This document shows positions 33,023 through 47,628 of a stretch of 64,000 nt of DNA, in pieces. The notes under the pieces were generated by a model, which saw only the letters and a program-made list of their open reading frames with translations, searched no databases and was not told the DNA's origin. The first letter of the stretch is position 1, and every line of letters begins with the position of its first letter. The stretch comes from Plenodomus lindquistii (taxonomy: Eukaryota; Ascomycota; Dothideomycetes; Pleosporales; Leptosphaeriaceae): positions 434,001-498,000 of the forward strand of contig JANUWI010000021.1 of NCBI GenBank assembly GCA_025504975.1, given 5' to 3'. Made by a program: the position numbers and the translations under genes.

Positions 33023-34599
33023 TATAACTAGCTTTATTATAAAAATAGATACTCTATTAATTTATACTTTTAGAAACGTCTAAGTAAAATTATATATAGA
33101 AAGTACTTAAGTATTATAAAATAAAGTAGAGAAAGTAATAAACTAAATAGTATATTAAATTTAGATCTATAGCTGTAAAACTATATACTACCTCTATAAA
33201 TCTACTACTTAATTTAATATATTATACCTGTACTTAAAGTATTAACCTAAATGCTTTAGTTATAAATAAAAAACTAAAGTTTTCTAGTTATATTAAAGTT
33301 ATACTAAAGAAACTAGTAAAGAAAGTTATACTAGGTAATATAGAAAGTAGTACTACTTTTATAAATAGAGTTTAAATAAAGAAATATTATATAAAAAATC
33401 CTAAAATAAAATAATCTATCTAATAAAACTAGCTAATAGAGATGTAGTAGATAATTTTATTAAAGTAATTAATATTTATACCTACTATAGCTTTAATACT
33501 TCTACTATTCTATACTATATTACTTACTTTAATAAAATTTATATTACTTTAAATAAAATATGTAGAAAATTATTTAATTAATATAGTATACTAGATTTTA
33601 CTAGTTAGTTTAAAAGTAGGTTTAACTTTATATATATAAAATAATTTAATTAGGTAAGCTATATTATAGCTAGCTAGTTAGTATTTAGTAGATTTAAAAG
33701 TAAAAAGTCTTTACTATCTAATATACTAAGTACTATGTAATTAGGCTAAGGATAAAACTAACTAGAATCTTCTAAGTTTTAAATCTAAATAAAGAGAATT
33801 TTAATTAGCTAGATAGAATTATTATATATTTACTTTAGTTTCTATTTTATACTATTTACTTGTTTTTTACTACTATATTATAAGTAAAATATTAGTACTA
33901 AAAAATAATAGAGATGATTCTAGAATTTAGAATTTAAAAGGAATTAAAGAATTTCGAGATATTATTAATTCTTTTTTAACTATCTCTATAAATAAAGCCT
34001 TATCCCTATATTTAATAGGTATCTAGAATTTAAATAATTATCTCTATATTATTATTTACTCTAATAATCTACGATACTTATTATATATTAATTACCTATT
34101 TAGTACTAGTTTTTTAGTTCTATCTCTTACTAGAAAAAAAGTTAAATATTCTTTACTATTTTTAACTAGACTTTTTTACATTAGATATATATAATATATA
34201 GAAAGTTACTTAGAACCTATAATAAGTAATTATTATAATCTTTAACTTATTTTTTACTTTAAAATCTATTCGTATAAATATTTAGAAATTTAGCTAAAAT
34301 TATCTTCTATATCTTATTTTAGTGTTTAGTAGCTAAATAAAAAATAAAAATATGTTTTTTAACTAATACCTTTATAACTACATTAACTATTAATAGAATA
34401 ACTACGTACATTTTCTACTAATAGCTAAATATAAAGTAAATATAGTAATAATAATAAATACTATTATTTCAGGTTTTAAAGTAACTAAAATCTATCTAAT
34501 ATATATTAAACTATAGATTATAGTTAACTTTCTAAAACATAAGCTAGTACTAGCACCTATATATATAAAGTACCTATAAATTAAAAATTTAACTAATAA

Positions 34600-36720
34600 T
34601 TTTTAGTTAGTGTATTATAAACTTTAAATTAGCTTTTAATAGATTTAAACTAAGTAAAAACAGTAATTAAATTAAACCTATATACTTATAGCAAAGCTTA
34701 ATATTAGAAATTAGATTGAATTTTAGAATTAGAATATTTATATAATATAACTAAATTATTTACTAGATTTAAAAAACTATAATATACTCTATAAATAAGT
34801 AACTACTATAAATAAGTACCTATATATTACTAAAACTAAACTAAACTCTATACTACTATAGATATTTTAATATAATTATATTAAAAAAGCTTTTAATTAA
34901 ATTCTAAATATAGCTTATATTATAGGCTATCTAATAAAATATAATACTTACTATTTTAAGGTTTACTATAGTTAATAAAGTTATTTAAAGTAATATATAA
35001 TAATAACACTATAGTATTACTCTATAATATAACTATAAATCTAATTTAATAAAGCTATTTAAAACTAAAAAAATAGTAATACTTATCTATATACTTAACC
35101 TTATTATAAAAACTTTTAACTCTAGTTTACTAAAGTTAAAAATATAGCTAGTTATTTATCTAAAGCCTAATAGTATAACTCTACTAGTAAAATTTAAAGT
35201 ATAACTTTTATTAATTATTACTATAAATTTAAAGTAAAGTTTAATTATAAGTATAAGTATAAAAGGTTTATAGATAGAAACCTAGTAATACTAAGTAATT
35301 AATTCTAGCTTATAAAAGATACTAAAGCTAAGTAAAGTATCTAGAATAAAGATATTTATAATCTTCTTTAAATAGGTTTTATAATAGGTATTTTATTAAC
35401 TAGAGTAGTTATTATAAAAACTAACTATATAAAGTATTTAAAATCTAAAAAGTAAAGTAATTTAGAGTTTACTATAGTAATATAGAGTATAACTTTAATA
35501 AAGTAGGCTACTTTTTTATTATTATTTTTACTAGTAAGTACTACCTTTTTATCTAGTATAAAAAGAATAGCCTACTCTAAAACTAGTCTTTTTTAGTCTT
35601 TAAAAATAGGTTATAAATAAAAGATTAAGTCTAGACTAGTTTAAGTACTTAAATTATTATATAAAAAAGCGTATAATTAGTATAGTATATCTATCTATAG
35701 TTAATAGTTATAAAAGCTATAGATTATTTCTTATTTTACTAGTATTATAAAGAATATAATATTATAACTTTTTATATATATTCTTATTAATTATACTTTA
35801 TATAGCTATTTAATATAAAGTATTTAATACTTTTAAAAAAACCATATAGCTATTAGGCTAAAAACCTAATATATAACTAAATTAATTATATTACTAAAAG
35901 TAAGTTCTTACTATACTATATTACTACTTTAAATACTACTATTATTTAATATATAATCTACATAGATTTTAATAATATAGAGTTAGTTCCTTTTAAACTA
36001 AAAGTTATAATATTTAGCTGTAATACTAAGCTATATATACTATTGCTTTCTAATATTTACTTTAAACTCTAGTACTTCTAGACTTTTAATAATACTCTAA
36101 AATTTAGGTAATAGTTAGATCTTTAATATAAAAAGATCTAAATATTTATACATTACTTACTAATAGCTATAATTAATATATCTAATAAGTTTCTATAAAG
36201 GTATAGTAATAATAGCGTATTAGATATTATTAATATATAACTAGTTAACTAAAGTTTAGATAGTAAGTAAAGCTACTCTAGAATAGAAATAATATTAATA
36301 AATCTAGTTATAGACGTAAAGTACTATTATAGTTAGTAAAAATCTATATTTAATTACTTTTAAAGAGTTTATAGCGCGTAGTAATAGAAAAAAAGAATTC
36401 TAAAGAGTATATACTAAGTTAAGTAAACTTTTTTAATAGTACTCTATATATTATAGTAAAAGTAGGTATATTATAAATATATATAAATAAAAAGTAGAAA
36501 GTATTTCTAAGTAGATTAGTTACTATAATTTCTATTTACTATTATAATTTATTTTATAATACAATTAGAAAAGTATATTTTAGTATACTTTTAGTAAAGC
36601 CTAGTTACTTCTCTTTCTAAATTACTTATCTATAAAGTATATTAGACTATCTAAAATTACTAATATTTTTAATTATATACTTTATAAAGTAGTTTTACTA
36701 GAAAAGTTCTATAAAGTATA
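34600..36720 (+). mobile_element. Degenerate pogo-like transposon (second family), less interrupted copy
   Basis: Aligns with the copy near 180-5640. Bases 35320-35420 give KYSI-NKDIYN and IGILLTRVVI; around 35810-35920 the translation resembles the LQPLDVG-FGPLKRAY end of the DDE domain, with Trp and Gln codons changed to stops. It preserves the unoccupied target sites of insertions seen in the first copy, including TA at 36379-36380. Ends are approximate. Confidence 0.55.
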
Positions 36721-37711
36721 TAATATTTTCTATCTATAGCTACTCTATTATATTATTAGATATAAACTTCTAAACTAGATTAAAATAATAAAAGCTAAGT
36801 AAAATTACTAACTTAAATATTAAATATAATACTAGATACTTTTCTAAAGCTATTATATATAGTTAGATTAATAGTAAATTGTATAATTTATATAACTAAT
36901 TTTAAAGCGAACTATAATAGTTAGTATACTAGATTAACAATTAAAATAGATTTAATAAGCTATTATTAAAACTCTATACTAACTTTTTAAACTTTACTAA
37001 ACTAGTTTATTAATATAATACTATTTACTATACTATATATAAATAATATACATAGTTAATAATACTAATTAGTAGAAAAAAACTAGGTATAATTATTTTA
37101 GCTATATTATCTAACATTATAATAAACTAGAGTAGTTATTTAGTAAAGACTTCTATTATAGTTATATATAATATATTTATTATATAGTAAAAAGTATACT
37201 AATACTAGGTAATCTAGTATAGTATACTATAAAGTAGTCTTTTTTATTTAAACTTATATAGTAAAAACTAGAGAAGACTCTATTATAGTATAATAACTAG
37301 AAATATAATAGAAGTTTAACTTAGTAGCTACTATATAAGTAGCTAAAAGAATTACTAGATATATTACTTTATAGTTATATTATATAAATTACCTTTTCTA
37401 TTTAATATATTTACTACTATTTAATTTACTTTATATAGCTATTAAAAGTCTTTTTAAAGCTTCTAAAGCCTTTATATAATAGAGCTTTTTAAGATTTTAA
37501 CTAATAAAGCTAAAGTATGTAAATAATTAAAGAATATAAATTATATTCTAATAGAATAATAATTAAAAGTAACGAGAATAGTAGTTTCTTAGCTAGTAGT
37601 AATATAGTTATTTAACTTTAGATAGTAAAGCTATATATAGCTTGTATTAAATATAGTAATTGTATTATAGTACTAAGTAACTAGAACTACGTTTTTTAAA
37701 AGAGAGGATAG

Positions 37712-37935
37712 TATTATAGATTAATATTAAATCTATAGTTACTATAGTACTAGAGCTACTTTACTATTACTAGACCTAAATAGAAAGCGCTTTAGTTATT
37801 TAAAAACTATAAATTTTTTTTATATATTAAAAACTAGCTCTCTATATAGTATTTTATATAAGAAGTTTAACTTATATAATATATAAACACATCTATAATT
37901 ACCTATACCTCTATATATTATACTATATATATTTT
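37712..37935 (+). repeat. LTR family A remnant with adjacent polypurine tract
   Basis: Starts TATTATAGATTAA (TGTTATAG before RIP) directly after AAAAGAGAGGATAG, a polypurine tract. It is therefore the 3' LTR of a plus-strand retroelement whose internal part lies to the left. Confidence 0.5.
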
Positions 37936-38297
37936 TAGAATAGAAAATAATAGAAATATAAACGTAATTTTTTAAAATGAAAAATTATATAAATAGAAAT
38001 AGAATTAAATAAATAGAAATAGAGTAGCCTTTTTAGAATTTTAAAAATTAAAAAGGTATTATTTTAGGTACATAGTATATTAATATAGTATATTCTTTAC
38101 TTATAATAGATTAAACTGTATAATATTATTAGTATTAAATTTTTTATAGTATTTAAGTAGCTATATAAAAAAATTTAGTATAACTATAAATTATATTATA
38201 TTATCTAGTATATATTAATAGTCGTTAATCTATTTAAAAGTATATTAAAATTAATTTTTAGGTAAATTTCTTTTTTAAACTTAATATATTTATAGTA

Positions 38298-38652
38298 ATG
38301 TATTCTACTACTAAGCTAGCTATACTACTAAGCTAGCTACTTTTTTTTAGTATTATAAACACTATACTCTATATAATATACTCTAATAATATAATATAAT
38401 ATTAATTTATACTAAAAGCTAATTAGAACTTATCTATTCTACTTTTAAAGCTAGCTAATTTAAAAGCTAATAGGCTATTACTCTAGCCTTTAGAGTTAAT
38501 TATTAGAGGCTCTCTAATTAGATTAATATAATTACTCTACGCGCTAAAATTTAATTTAATTACTAGAAATTTACTACTACTAGAAAAGAGATAATTATTT
38601 AATATACTTTTAATTTTTATTTATAAAAGTTTACTCTCTAGCTATATAACCT
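38298..38652 (+). mobile_element. Fot1/pogo-like element, truncated copy D
   Basis: About 355 bp of the left end: ATGTATTCTACTACTAAGC after TA (38296-38297), continuing as in copy A to CTCTCTAGCTATATAA. It then breaks abruptly into LTR family A sequence. The junction marks a deletion or recombination between two repeats. Confidence 0.65.
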
Positions 38653-39256
38653 AAACTAGCGCGTTTTAGTTAGTAGAAATACTAATATATTCTAATTTTA
38701 TATAGAAAAAACTAGCTTTTTATATAATATTTTACTATACAAGCTATTAATTTACTTACTATAAGTACTACCTATATTTATATTTTTATACTATATTATA
38801 TTAACACTATTTCTTAAATATTATAAATTAAATTTAGTTATAAAAAACTATATATAAAGTATATAAGTTAGTAAAAATAAAAAATTTATAGCTATAGGCT
38901 TCTATAAAATATATACTACTCTAAATCTAAAAGCTACTCTATAATAGTAAATTTACTATTTATATAATAGATTAAGTTCTAATAATAAAAATTAGAGAGA
39001 TTTATTACTAGAAGTAGTATAGGCAGTTAGATAAATAACTAACACTAGTAAAAAAATAGGTTATTTTAATAATAATAAAAAAAATTATAGATAGAGTATA
39101 AAATAAAAAATTAGTATAAAGTCTTTTTTTTTAGAGTTTTTAGATACTTAGATTTAACGTATAACTAATTATAGTTAATAATATAAAAATTTATAACTAA
39201 TTCTATCTAACTTTACTATAGATTTTATATAGAATACTATAATCTAGAGAATAGAT

Positions 39257-39290
<34 letters not shown>
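39257..39290. repeat. (CTA)n microsatellite
   Basis: About 11 perfect CTA units within the gypsy remnant. Confidence 0.8.
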
Positions 39291-42200
39291 GCTATATATA
39301 TTAAACTAACTAGTATAATACTATATTTATATTAGTTTATTACTCTAGTTTTTTCTAATACTCTATTTAATCTAATAAAAATAGTACTTAGTATAACTTT
39401 ATAGTTATAGATAAGTATAGTAATAAAATTACTATATAATTTAATAATAGTATATACTTAAAATTTACTATAGATAATAGTTATAACTATCTTTAAAAAA
39501 CCATTCTAAATAACTATTAGTTTAAGTTTAAAAATACTAATAGAAATCTACCTACTTTAATAGTTACGCTAAGCTAGAATTAGATTAACACTAATAAAAT
39601 AATATATTCTCTAAAAAATAGTAGAATTACTAATATAAAAGGCTTTAAAAGTTAGGTTATTTTAAAGGAAAATTATTTATAAAAAGTAATACTAGATACT
39701 ACTATTAACCTCTAATAAGCTATTTTAATTATTAATTAATATACTAGCTATTATAACTATATATAGCTTAAGCTAAATAAAATAAAGTTAGCGCTAGAAA
39801 AAGTAATAAATATACATAATAGAGCTTAGTAAATTAAAAAATAAAAATTAAAAAACTTTAAACTAAAATTATTTTTGTAAAATCTAACTATAATAATATT
39901 TAAAATAGTATCTAATTTACCTACGCGCGCGTATATAAATTAACTATTAGAAATAAAAATTAAAATAGTAAATTTAGAATTTATAAATAGTAATTTAAAT
40001 TTATAATAACTAACTAGAGTTAGGCCTAACTTACGTATAGCTTTATAAATAAAAAGTATAAAATAAAAGTAGCTAAAATAAACTACTAGGCTACTAAAAC
40101 TAAAGCCTAGACTAAATATATAAATAAAATAGAGAATATATATATAAATAAGCTAAAAGCTTCTAAAGAATATTTATATAAAAAAGTTAACTAAGCTTTT
40201 AATAACTATATAGAATTTTATTTAGAGAATAAAAATATATTTATTTAACTTTAAGTTTATAAACTATACTATAAACTATATACTAATCTATAATATAATA
40301 TCTAACTAATTCTAGAAAGTTTTACTACTTATAACTAATTTTTATAAAGTAAATATTAGCCTAGTACTAGCAGAGAAAAAATAAGTAGTTTAGATAATAA
40401 AAAGAAGGTTAAAAGCTACTAGAATACTTTTTACTTCTATAGTAACTTTTATAGATAATTTTTATAACTAATGCTTTATATACTAGCCTTTATAGTAAAC
40501 AGTAATACCTTTACTTTTAAAGTACTTAAATTTAAAAATTTTAAAAGTAAAAAAAATAAAAACTATATAAAGTAGAAAAACTTAACTATTATAAAATATT
40601 ATTTATATTTTAAAAATTAGTAAAGTATAAACTATCTAAAGTTTTAAATATATAAAAAAAGCGTTTAAATATATTTATAACTTTAAAACTAAGTACTTTA
40701 TAAATATTATTAATACCTTTAGATACTAAGTATTAGATATATAACTAGAAAGTAGCTACTAAAACTAGATTAGCTAATAGTAGCTTAAAATAAAAACCTA
40801 GATAGCACTTTATACAGTAGTATTTTAAATTTTAAATTACTATATAAGTTTTTAAATATTAAAATTATATATAAATTTACTATATTTAAATATTTATATA
40901 TACTAGCTTTACTATAGCTAATATTCTAGACTTTACTAAAAAAAAAACTATTAATAAACCTTTACTTTACGCTTAGTATATTATCTAAAGTTAATAATAA
41001 ATTAGATTTAGTAAAACTACTTTTACTTTTATTATTTATACTATAACTAGTTTTACACCTTTTATCTATAAGCCTAGTAGATAGAAAGATTTTTATTTTA
41101 TAATAACTAAATATACTATAGAATATACTAATAAAAAGCTTATATTTAAATACTAAGAAAAAAATAAAAAGTATTTAGTAAAGCTTTAGCTCTATTTTAA
41201 ATATAGTAATAATAGGTATTATATACGCTTAGATTAAGCTTTTTACTATAAATAGGTATATATACTCTTTTATAAAATTCTAAACTTAATAGCTTTATAT
41301 ATTAAAGAATTTAATAACTATAACTTTACTACTATAAAGTTAAATAATAGATATAAAAAAAAAGTAGTTTTTAAGTCTAATCTAGTTAATAATAAATAAT
41401 ACCTATATAGATATAATACTATTTTATTAAACTAAATACTTCTATACTAAACTACGTATAAAAGCTTTAATACTATAATATAGAATAAAATTACTAATAA
41501 TAAATAGTATAGTAAACTTTTTTTACTAGTACTACTATATAAATTTTAGGTAGTAAAATATATAGAACTTATTATATTTTTATATTAACTATATAAAATC
41601 TATTTTATAAATAGCTTAAGTTTATTATATAAGCTTTAACTCTAGTAGGTTAGAGATTAGTTAAAATACTAGTAAATACTAGTACTAACGTTTAATTTAT
41701 AAATTACTAATAAATAAAAAAATAGACTTCTTATTATAAAGCTAAATAACCTAATCTAGCTCTTTTTAGGTAAAAGAGAAAAAGTTAGATAATTAATAGA
41801 AATAGTAAACGTAGATATTTAATATAGTAGCTATTAGTATATATAATATAATTTTTAGTATAAACTAGCTAGACTATTACTAGTCTAACCTATTTTTTAG
41901 TAAATAATATACTTTTACCTTTCTAAAAGCTTATTATAAGCTTAACTATTTTTACTAAAGCTTTCTAGTTATAGTATATATAGATAGTACTATAGATAGT
42001 ACTATATAGAAAAAGAAAGTAAAAGGTTATATAGTAATTATTTTAGTATATATAGCTAGTATAATAGTAACTAAAAGCCTAAAAAATATAGTATAGAGAG
42101 TGCTATTCTATTAGAACTAGTTTAAATAATTACTTTATTAAAATTATACTACTTAAGCCTTTTAAAACACTATAAAATTAGTAGCTATTTTATAAACTAA

Positions 42201-45200
42201 TACTAAAAAATATATAGATAAGTTAAAGTAACTACTACTAATAATAATAAAAAATATAGAAAAGCTAATACCTATTTAATACTAGATAAGTTTCTAGATT
42301 TATTTAATATAGATAAAATATACTAGCTACTTTTTTAATATTTAGATATAGACTACGCTATATATATTATATCTAATATTAATATATTTAAGCTTTATAT
42401 CTATAGTTTTATATATATAAAGTTAGAAGCTATAAAGTCCTATATAAATAATATAACAAATAAAAAGCTTATTAGGCCTGTTTTATCTCTATACTCTACT
42501 CTAGAATTTATTATAAAAAAGCCTAGCAAAGAACTTTATATATATATAGACTACTAAAGCTTTAATATAGTTACTAAACAAAACTATAATCCTCTACTAA
42601 TTATTTAAAAAACTATTATCTAAATAGTAAAATTAAAGATAATATTACTAGTAAATATAGTTATAGTATTTTATAAAGTATAAATTAAAAAAAAAAAACT
42701 ATATTTTCTACACGCTATAGGTTATATAAATATCTAGTTATACTAGTTAGTTTTTATAATACTTTAGAATTATTCTAAACTTTTATTAATAAAATTTTAA
42801 AAAATTTTTTAGATATAATTTATAGTGTATACCTAGATAATATCTTTATCTATAATAATAATAAATTGTTTTATTAGAAATATATACTAAGAATACTTAG
42901 TAAGCTATAGATAGTAAAGCTATTACTAGATTGTACTAAATACTTTTTTAAAGTTAAAAAAGTAAATTACTTATGTATATTATAATAACTAATAGTATTA
43001 AAATAAACTTAGATAAAGTAGCTATAGTTAAAAATTAATACCTATTCTACTTTATAATTGATATCTAGTTATTTTTTAGTTTCTATAACTTCTACTATAA
43101 ATCTATTTAAAAGTTTTTTTACTTTACAAAACTATTAGCTAAGCTTATAAAAAAAAAGCTAAAAGTTTTTTTTTAAATATAGAGTATATAGTAGTAAATA
43201 CGTTCTAAAAACTAGAAAAGTATATAATAATACTAGAGTTCTTTTTTATTTTAACTTTAATTAAAAATATAGGTAGAGATAGATATATTAGACTTTATAA
43301 CTATAGCTATACTATTATAGATAGTAAATAGAGTTCTCTATCTAACTACTATGCTATTAGATAGAATAATCCCTATAGAGTATACCTATATAATATATAA
43401 TAAAAAACTACTAGCTATTATATATACTTCTAGAGAATAGTAATTTTAACCCTCTAGTATAAATATTAATAATTTAATTTAAATTTTAAGTAATTACCTA
43501 TAACTTAAAATATTTATAATAATAAAATGTTTTAACTACTAGTAAAGTTACTAGGTAGCGTTTCTATCTAAATTTAGCTTTTAAATTATTTATTTACTAG
43601 AAAAATAGAGTACTAAGCCTAATATATTAACCTACTAGCTATAGAATTTACTCTAAAATATTAAAAATGCCTAAAAGATAATACTAGATATAAACTATTA
43701 TTAAACTCTACTAGATAGATTCTAAACTTAGAGTAGCTATAATTAAATTCTATTCGAATAAAAATAGCTAATATACTATCTACCTCTATAGAACTTTTAT
43801 AGAAGTACTAGAAAAAGGCTTTATAGATTTATTCTGCTTAGCCTATTAAATATATAACGTAGATAATTATAATAATAAATATATATTTACTATCTATAGT
43901 TTTTCTCTAAATAATAAAGCTACTACTTTAGCTATAATAAATGCTAATCTAGAAAAAAATAATATTATAGAAACTATTTACTTAATTTATAAAATTAATA
44001 CTACTATATTAGCTATTATAAAAGCTTAAAAAATTAAAAACTAATATTTAATTTATAAATTTATTTATAGTAACTAAAGGCTATAGATTAAAGTAGAGAA
44101 CTATACTATTAATAATAAACTATGTTATCTGTATAGTAAAGTTTATATAATAGATACTAATTAGCTATATATCTATTATATTATTAAATATATATACTAT
44201 GTATATTATAGTAGTTATAGTAGTAAATATAGTAGCTATACTAAGCTTAAATAATAGTACTACTAGCTATTAATAATTAATAATATAGCTAAATTTATAT
44301 AAGCCTATTTTTTTACTAATAGTTAAAATTAGATTATAAAGGTAAATAAAGACTATTACACCTTTTTTTAATTCTAGATAAGTATTAGAAGATAATCTTT
44401 ATTAATTATATTACTTATTTACTACTGAATAAAAATAATATATAAGTCTATACTAGAATTCTAGTTATATATAATAAACTTAGTAACAAGAAAAAGTTTA
44501 GACTAGTAACTAATTAAAAGGTAAAAATACTAGTTTATACTTTTATAAAGTTTATTTAGTATAAAAAAGTATACCTAGAAAAGATTATTACTAATTATAG
44601 TATTTAGTTTATTTTATACTTTTAGTTACGCTTTTACTAATAATTTAGTATACAGCCTAAGCTATTAATAAGCTACTACTTTAAAATAGATAGATAAACT
44701 AAAATAGTAAATACTTAGCTAAAGTAGTATTTTTAAATATATAATAATAATAAATAAAGTAACTAGGCGTTATTTCTACTAAAAGTAAAGTTTAAAGCTA
44801 ATAATTTAGTTAGTATAAGTAGTAGTATAAGCGCTTTTTACTTAACTAAAAGCTGTAATTAAAAATTTAGTTTTAAACTACTATAGCTACTACTACTAAG
44901 TTTAAATAGACTAGCTAAATAGAATTACTAAAATATTAACTAGTTAACTAAGTAAATAGTAGTACTATAATAAGTACTATAATTAGAACTATTATAAATA
45001 TTAGCTTAATTAGTAAAGTTTATAAACTAAAAGTATTTACTAGCTCTAGCTTTTATAGTTAGTAATAATATTATACTATATATATAACACTTCTAAATTA
45101 CCTATTCTAGCTATTTATTTAATTTTTATAAGTATAGCCTATTTATAATTATACGGGTAAGTAATAATATAGCTTATAAACTTAGTTTACTATCTAAGCT

Positions 45201-46161
45201 AGAAAAGCTCTATAATATTTTTTACTTATAGTTAGTATACCTTTATTAAAATAAGCTACTTTTTAAATAAATATATAAAATTAATAACTATATATAATTT
45301 TTAGTACCTAATAATAATAATAAAATAGTTTTTAAAGTAAATATAATACTAAATACTAGAATTATACCTAAAGAAGTTAATTTATATACTACGCGTAAAA
45401 AACTACTTTAGTACTTTATATAGTAGTCTAATTACTTAGAAAGCTTTAATAATACTTTATAGAAGCTTTATATAAACGTAGTAAATACTACTAGCCTAGT
45501 TAAAAACTTCTATCTATAGTAACCTAAAGTACTAGGTTTTTAAAAAATATTTAGTTTACTAATAAGTAAATTATAGTTATTACTATTATAGTTCTAATAT
45601 TATTATAATAATATCTAATTATTTACTTTACTAGCTTTATAGTAAGTACTTATATTCTATTTTAGTTATATAAGTAGAGTACTACTACTATACTTTCTAC
45701 TAGAAATAGTATTTAAAAATTACTTTTATACTTACTATTTTCTCTATCTATAACTCTAGAGGATTGCTTAATAGTTATATAAAGTTAGTAGACTAAACTA
45801 GTAAAAAGGTTTAAAGGCTTTAGCTATACTTAGTTTTTAAAACTAGTATACTAAATTAACTACTTTTAATAATTTAATAGAATATCTCTACTAAAAGCTT
45901 ATAATAAATTAAAACTTATTTATTCTTTTATCTATAAAATAACCTATATTAACTTATTACTATACACTATTATAATAACTAACTATAAATAATATAAGTA
46001 TAATAACTAGAAATAAACTATTTATATTAGAATATAAAATATACTATATAGGTCTTTTATTATTACTATTATAAAAGTAAGTATAGCTTTTATAAAACGC
46101 AGTAATCTATATATCTAATATTTAAGTATTAAAACTAACTTTTTTTTTTATAGAGAGGTAG

Positions 46162-46400
46162 TGTTATAGTTTAAACTAATAACTTTAAAAAATTAGAGGT
46201 TTAGTAATACTCTAGTTTACCTATGCTAGGCCTAAACTAGCGTGATTTAGTTAGTAAAAATACTAATATTCTTTTACTTTATATAGAAAAAGCTAGCTCT
46301 CTACGTAATATTTTATAATATAGGCTATTAATTAACTTACTATAAGTACTACCTATATTTATACCTTTATAAATAATTGTTTTAAAATTAATTTAAACCT
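46162..46400 (+). repeat. 3' LTR of the plus-strand gypsy element (family A)
   Basis: Starts TGTTATAG, the least mutated start of this family in the window, and keeps CTAGGCCTAAACTAGCG and CTAGCTCTCTACGTAATA. The right limit is uncertain. Confidence 0.55.
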
Positions 46401-47628
46401 ATATATTATAGTATATATATATAATTAACTATTAATAGAAACTTTTTTTTTAAATTTAAGTAATATTATAGTTTTATTTTATATATCTTATAGCTTTAAA
46501 AGATTTTAAATAGTATTAAATAATTATTTAGAATATTCTATATAAGTTTATTTCCTAGTATTTTATCTATTAGAAGAGAGCTAACTATATAATAAATATT
46601 ATACTTTAATTTAATCTATATATTCTATATACTAATATACAATAGCTTTATAGTAATTAATTTTTTTATATTTATAATAAACTACATTTATCTATTATTT
46701 ATTATTATTTCTTTAAATAGCTTAAAATAGGTATATATAGTTATTATAAAAGCGTATAGAACTCTATTAACCTTTTAATAATATATTTAAAAGATACTAT
46801 TTTAGCTTTAGTTATTAGTATTATAATAGTATTAAATAACCTACTTTATATATTCATTTTTTTCTATATAGTATAGTAATATAGCCTTATAATAGTTATT
46901 ATATTCTTAAATAATCTATAATAAAAGTATTTATTTATAGTATAGTTTAATAAAGTAATAGAAAAAGTATTAAGTAAATAATTATATAATTTAAACTAAG
47001 TTAGCGTAGACTATATACTAGCTTTATCTACTACTTTAAAAACTCTTTATATAATATCTAAAGCTTTAGTATATAATTATTCTATTATAACTAGTTACTA
47101 TACTATTTTTTTTATTTACTTTTTAGCCTACTATATATAGATACTATAGAAAAGGTAATAGCTAACTAGATACTTTATACTATAAAAAAAGTTTACTTTA
47201 TTTTTTAACTGTAGTTATAAAGAAGTTATTTTATAGTATTACTATATATTATTAATATAAAATTACTGTAGCTATAGTCTATTACGTTATACTTAATTTA
47301 GTAAAAATATTAAACTACTTAATAGATTAGTTTAAAGTTTAAAATAGAAGCTATAAAGATATTAAAAAGGTTAAAAGTAGTTAATATAATATCTAAGCGC
47401 ACTATTATTGTAGTATATAAAATAAATCTACCTATCTTTTAATACTTTTTATGTACTATTTAGAATCTTTTTTAGTGCTTTTTTCTAGTCTAAAATTTAA
47501 AAGTAGCGTATTAGAGAAATCTATAGAGTCTACTATACTAAACTTCTAGATTTCTTTTTAATATACCTATTATAGATAAGTATAACCTTTTTTTTAAATT
47601 TTTAATTACTTATATATAACCTATTCTA

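Larger units (their letters stand above)
38653..46400 (+). mobile_element. Ty3/gypsy LTR retrotransposon, RIP-degenerate
   Basis: Family A terminal repeats lie at both ends (5' remnant about 38653-38811, 3' LTR from 46162). A purine tract AGAGAGGTAG precedes the 3' LTR. Near 42540-42620 the translation gives DY-SFNIVTKQNYNPL, the RGLN-VT-N-YPLP motif of gypsy reverse transcriptase, and near 42800-42850 YLDNIFIY, the mutated YLDDILIY active site. All frames carry many stops from CAG or TGG to TAG changes. The 5' LTR is cut by the junction with copy D. Confidence 0.7.
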
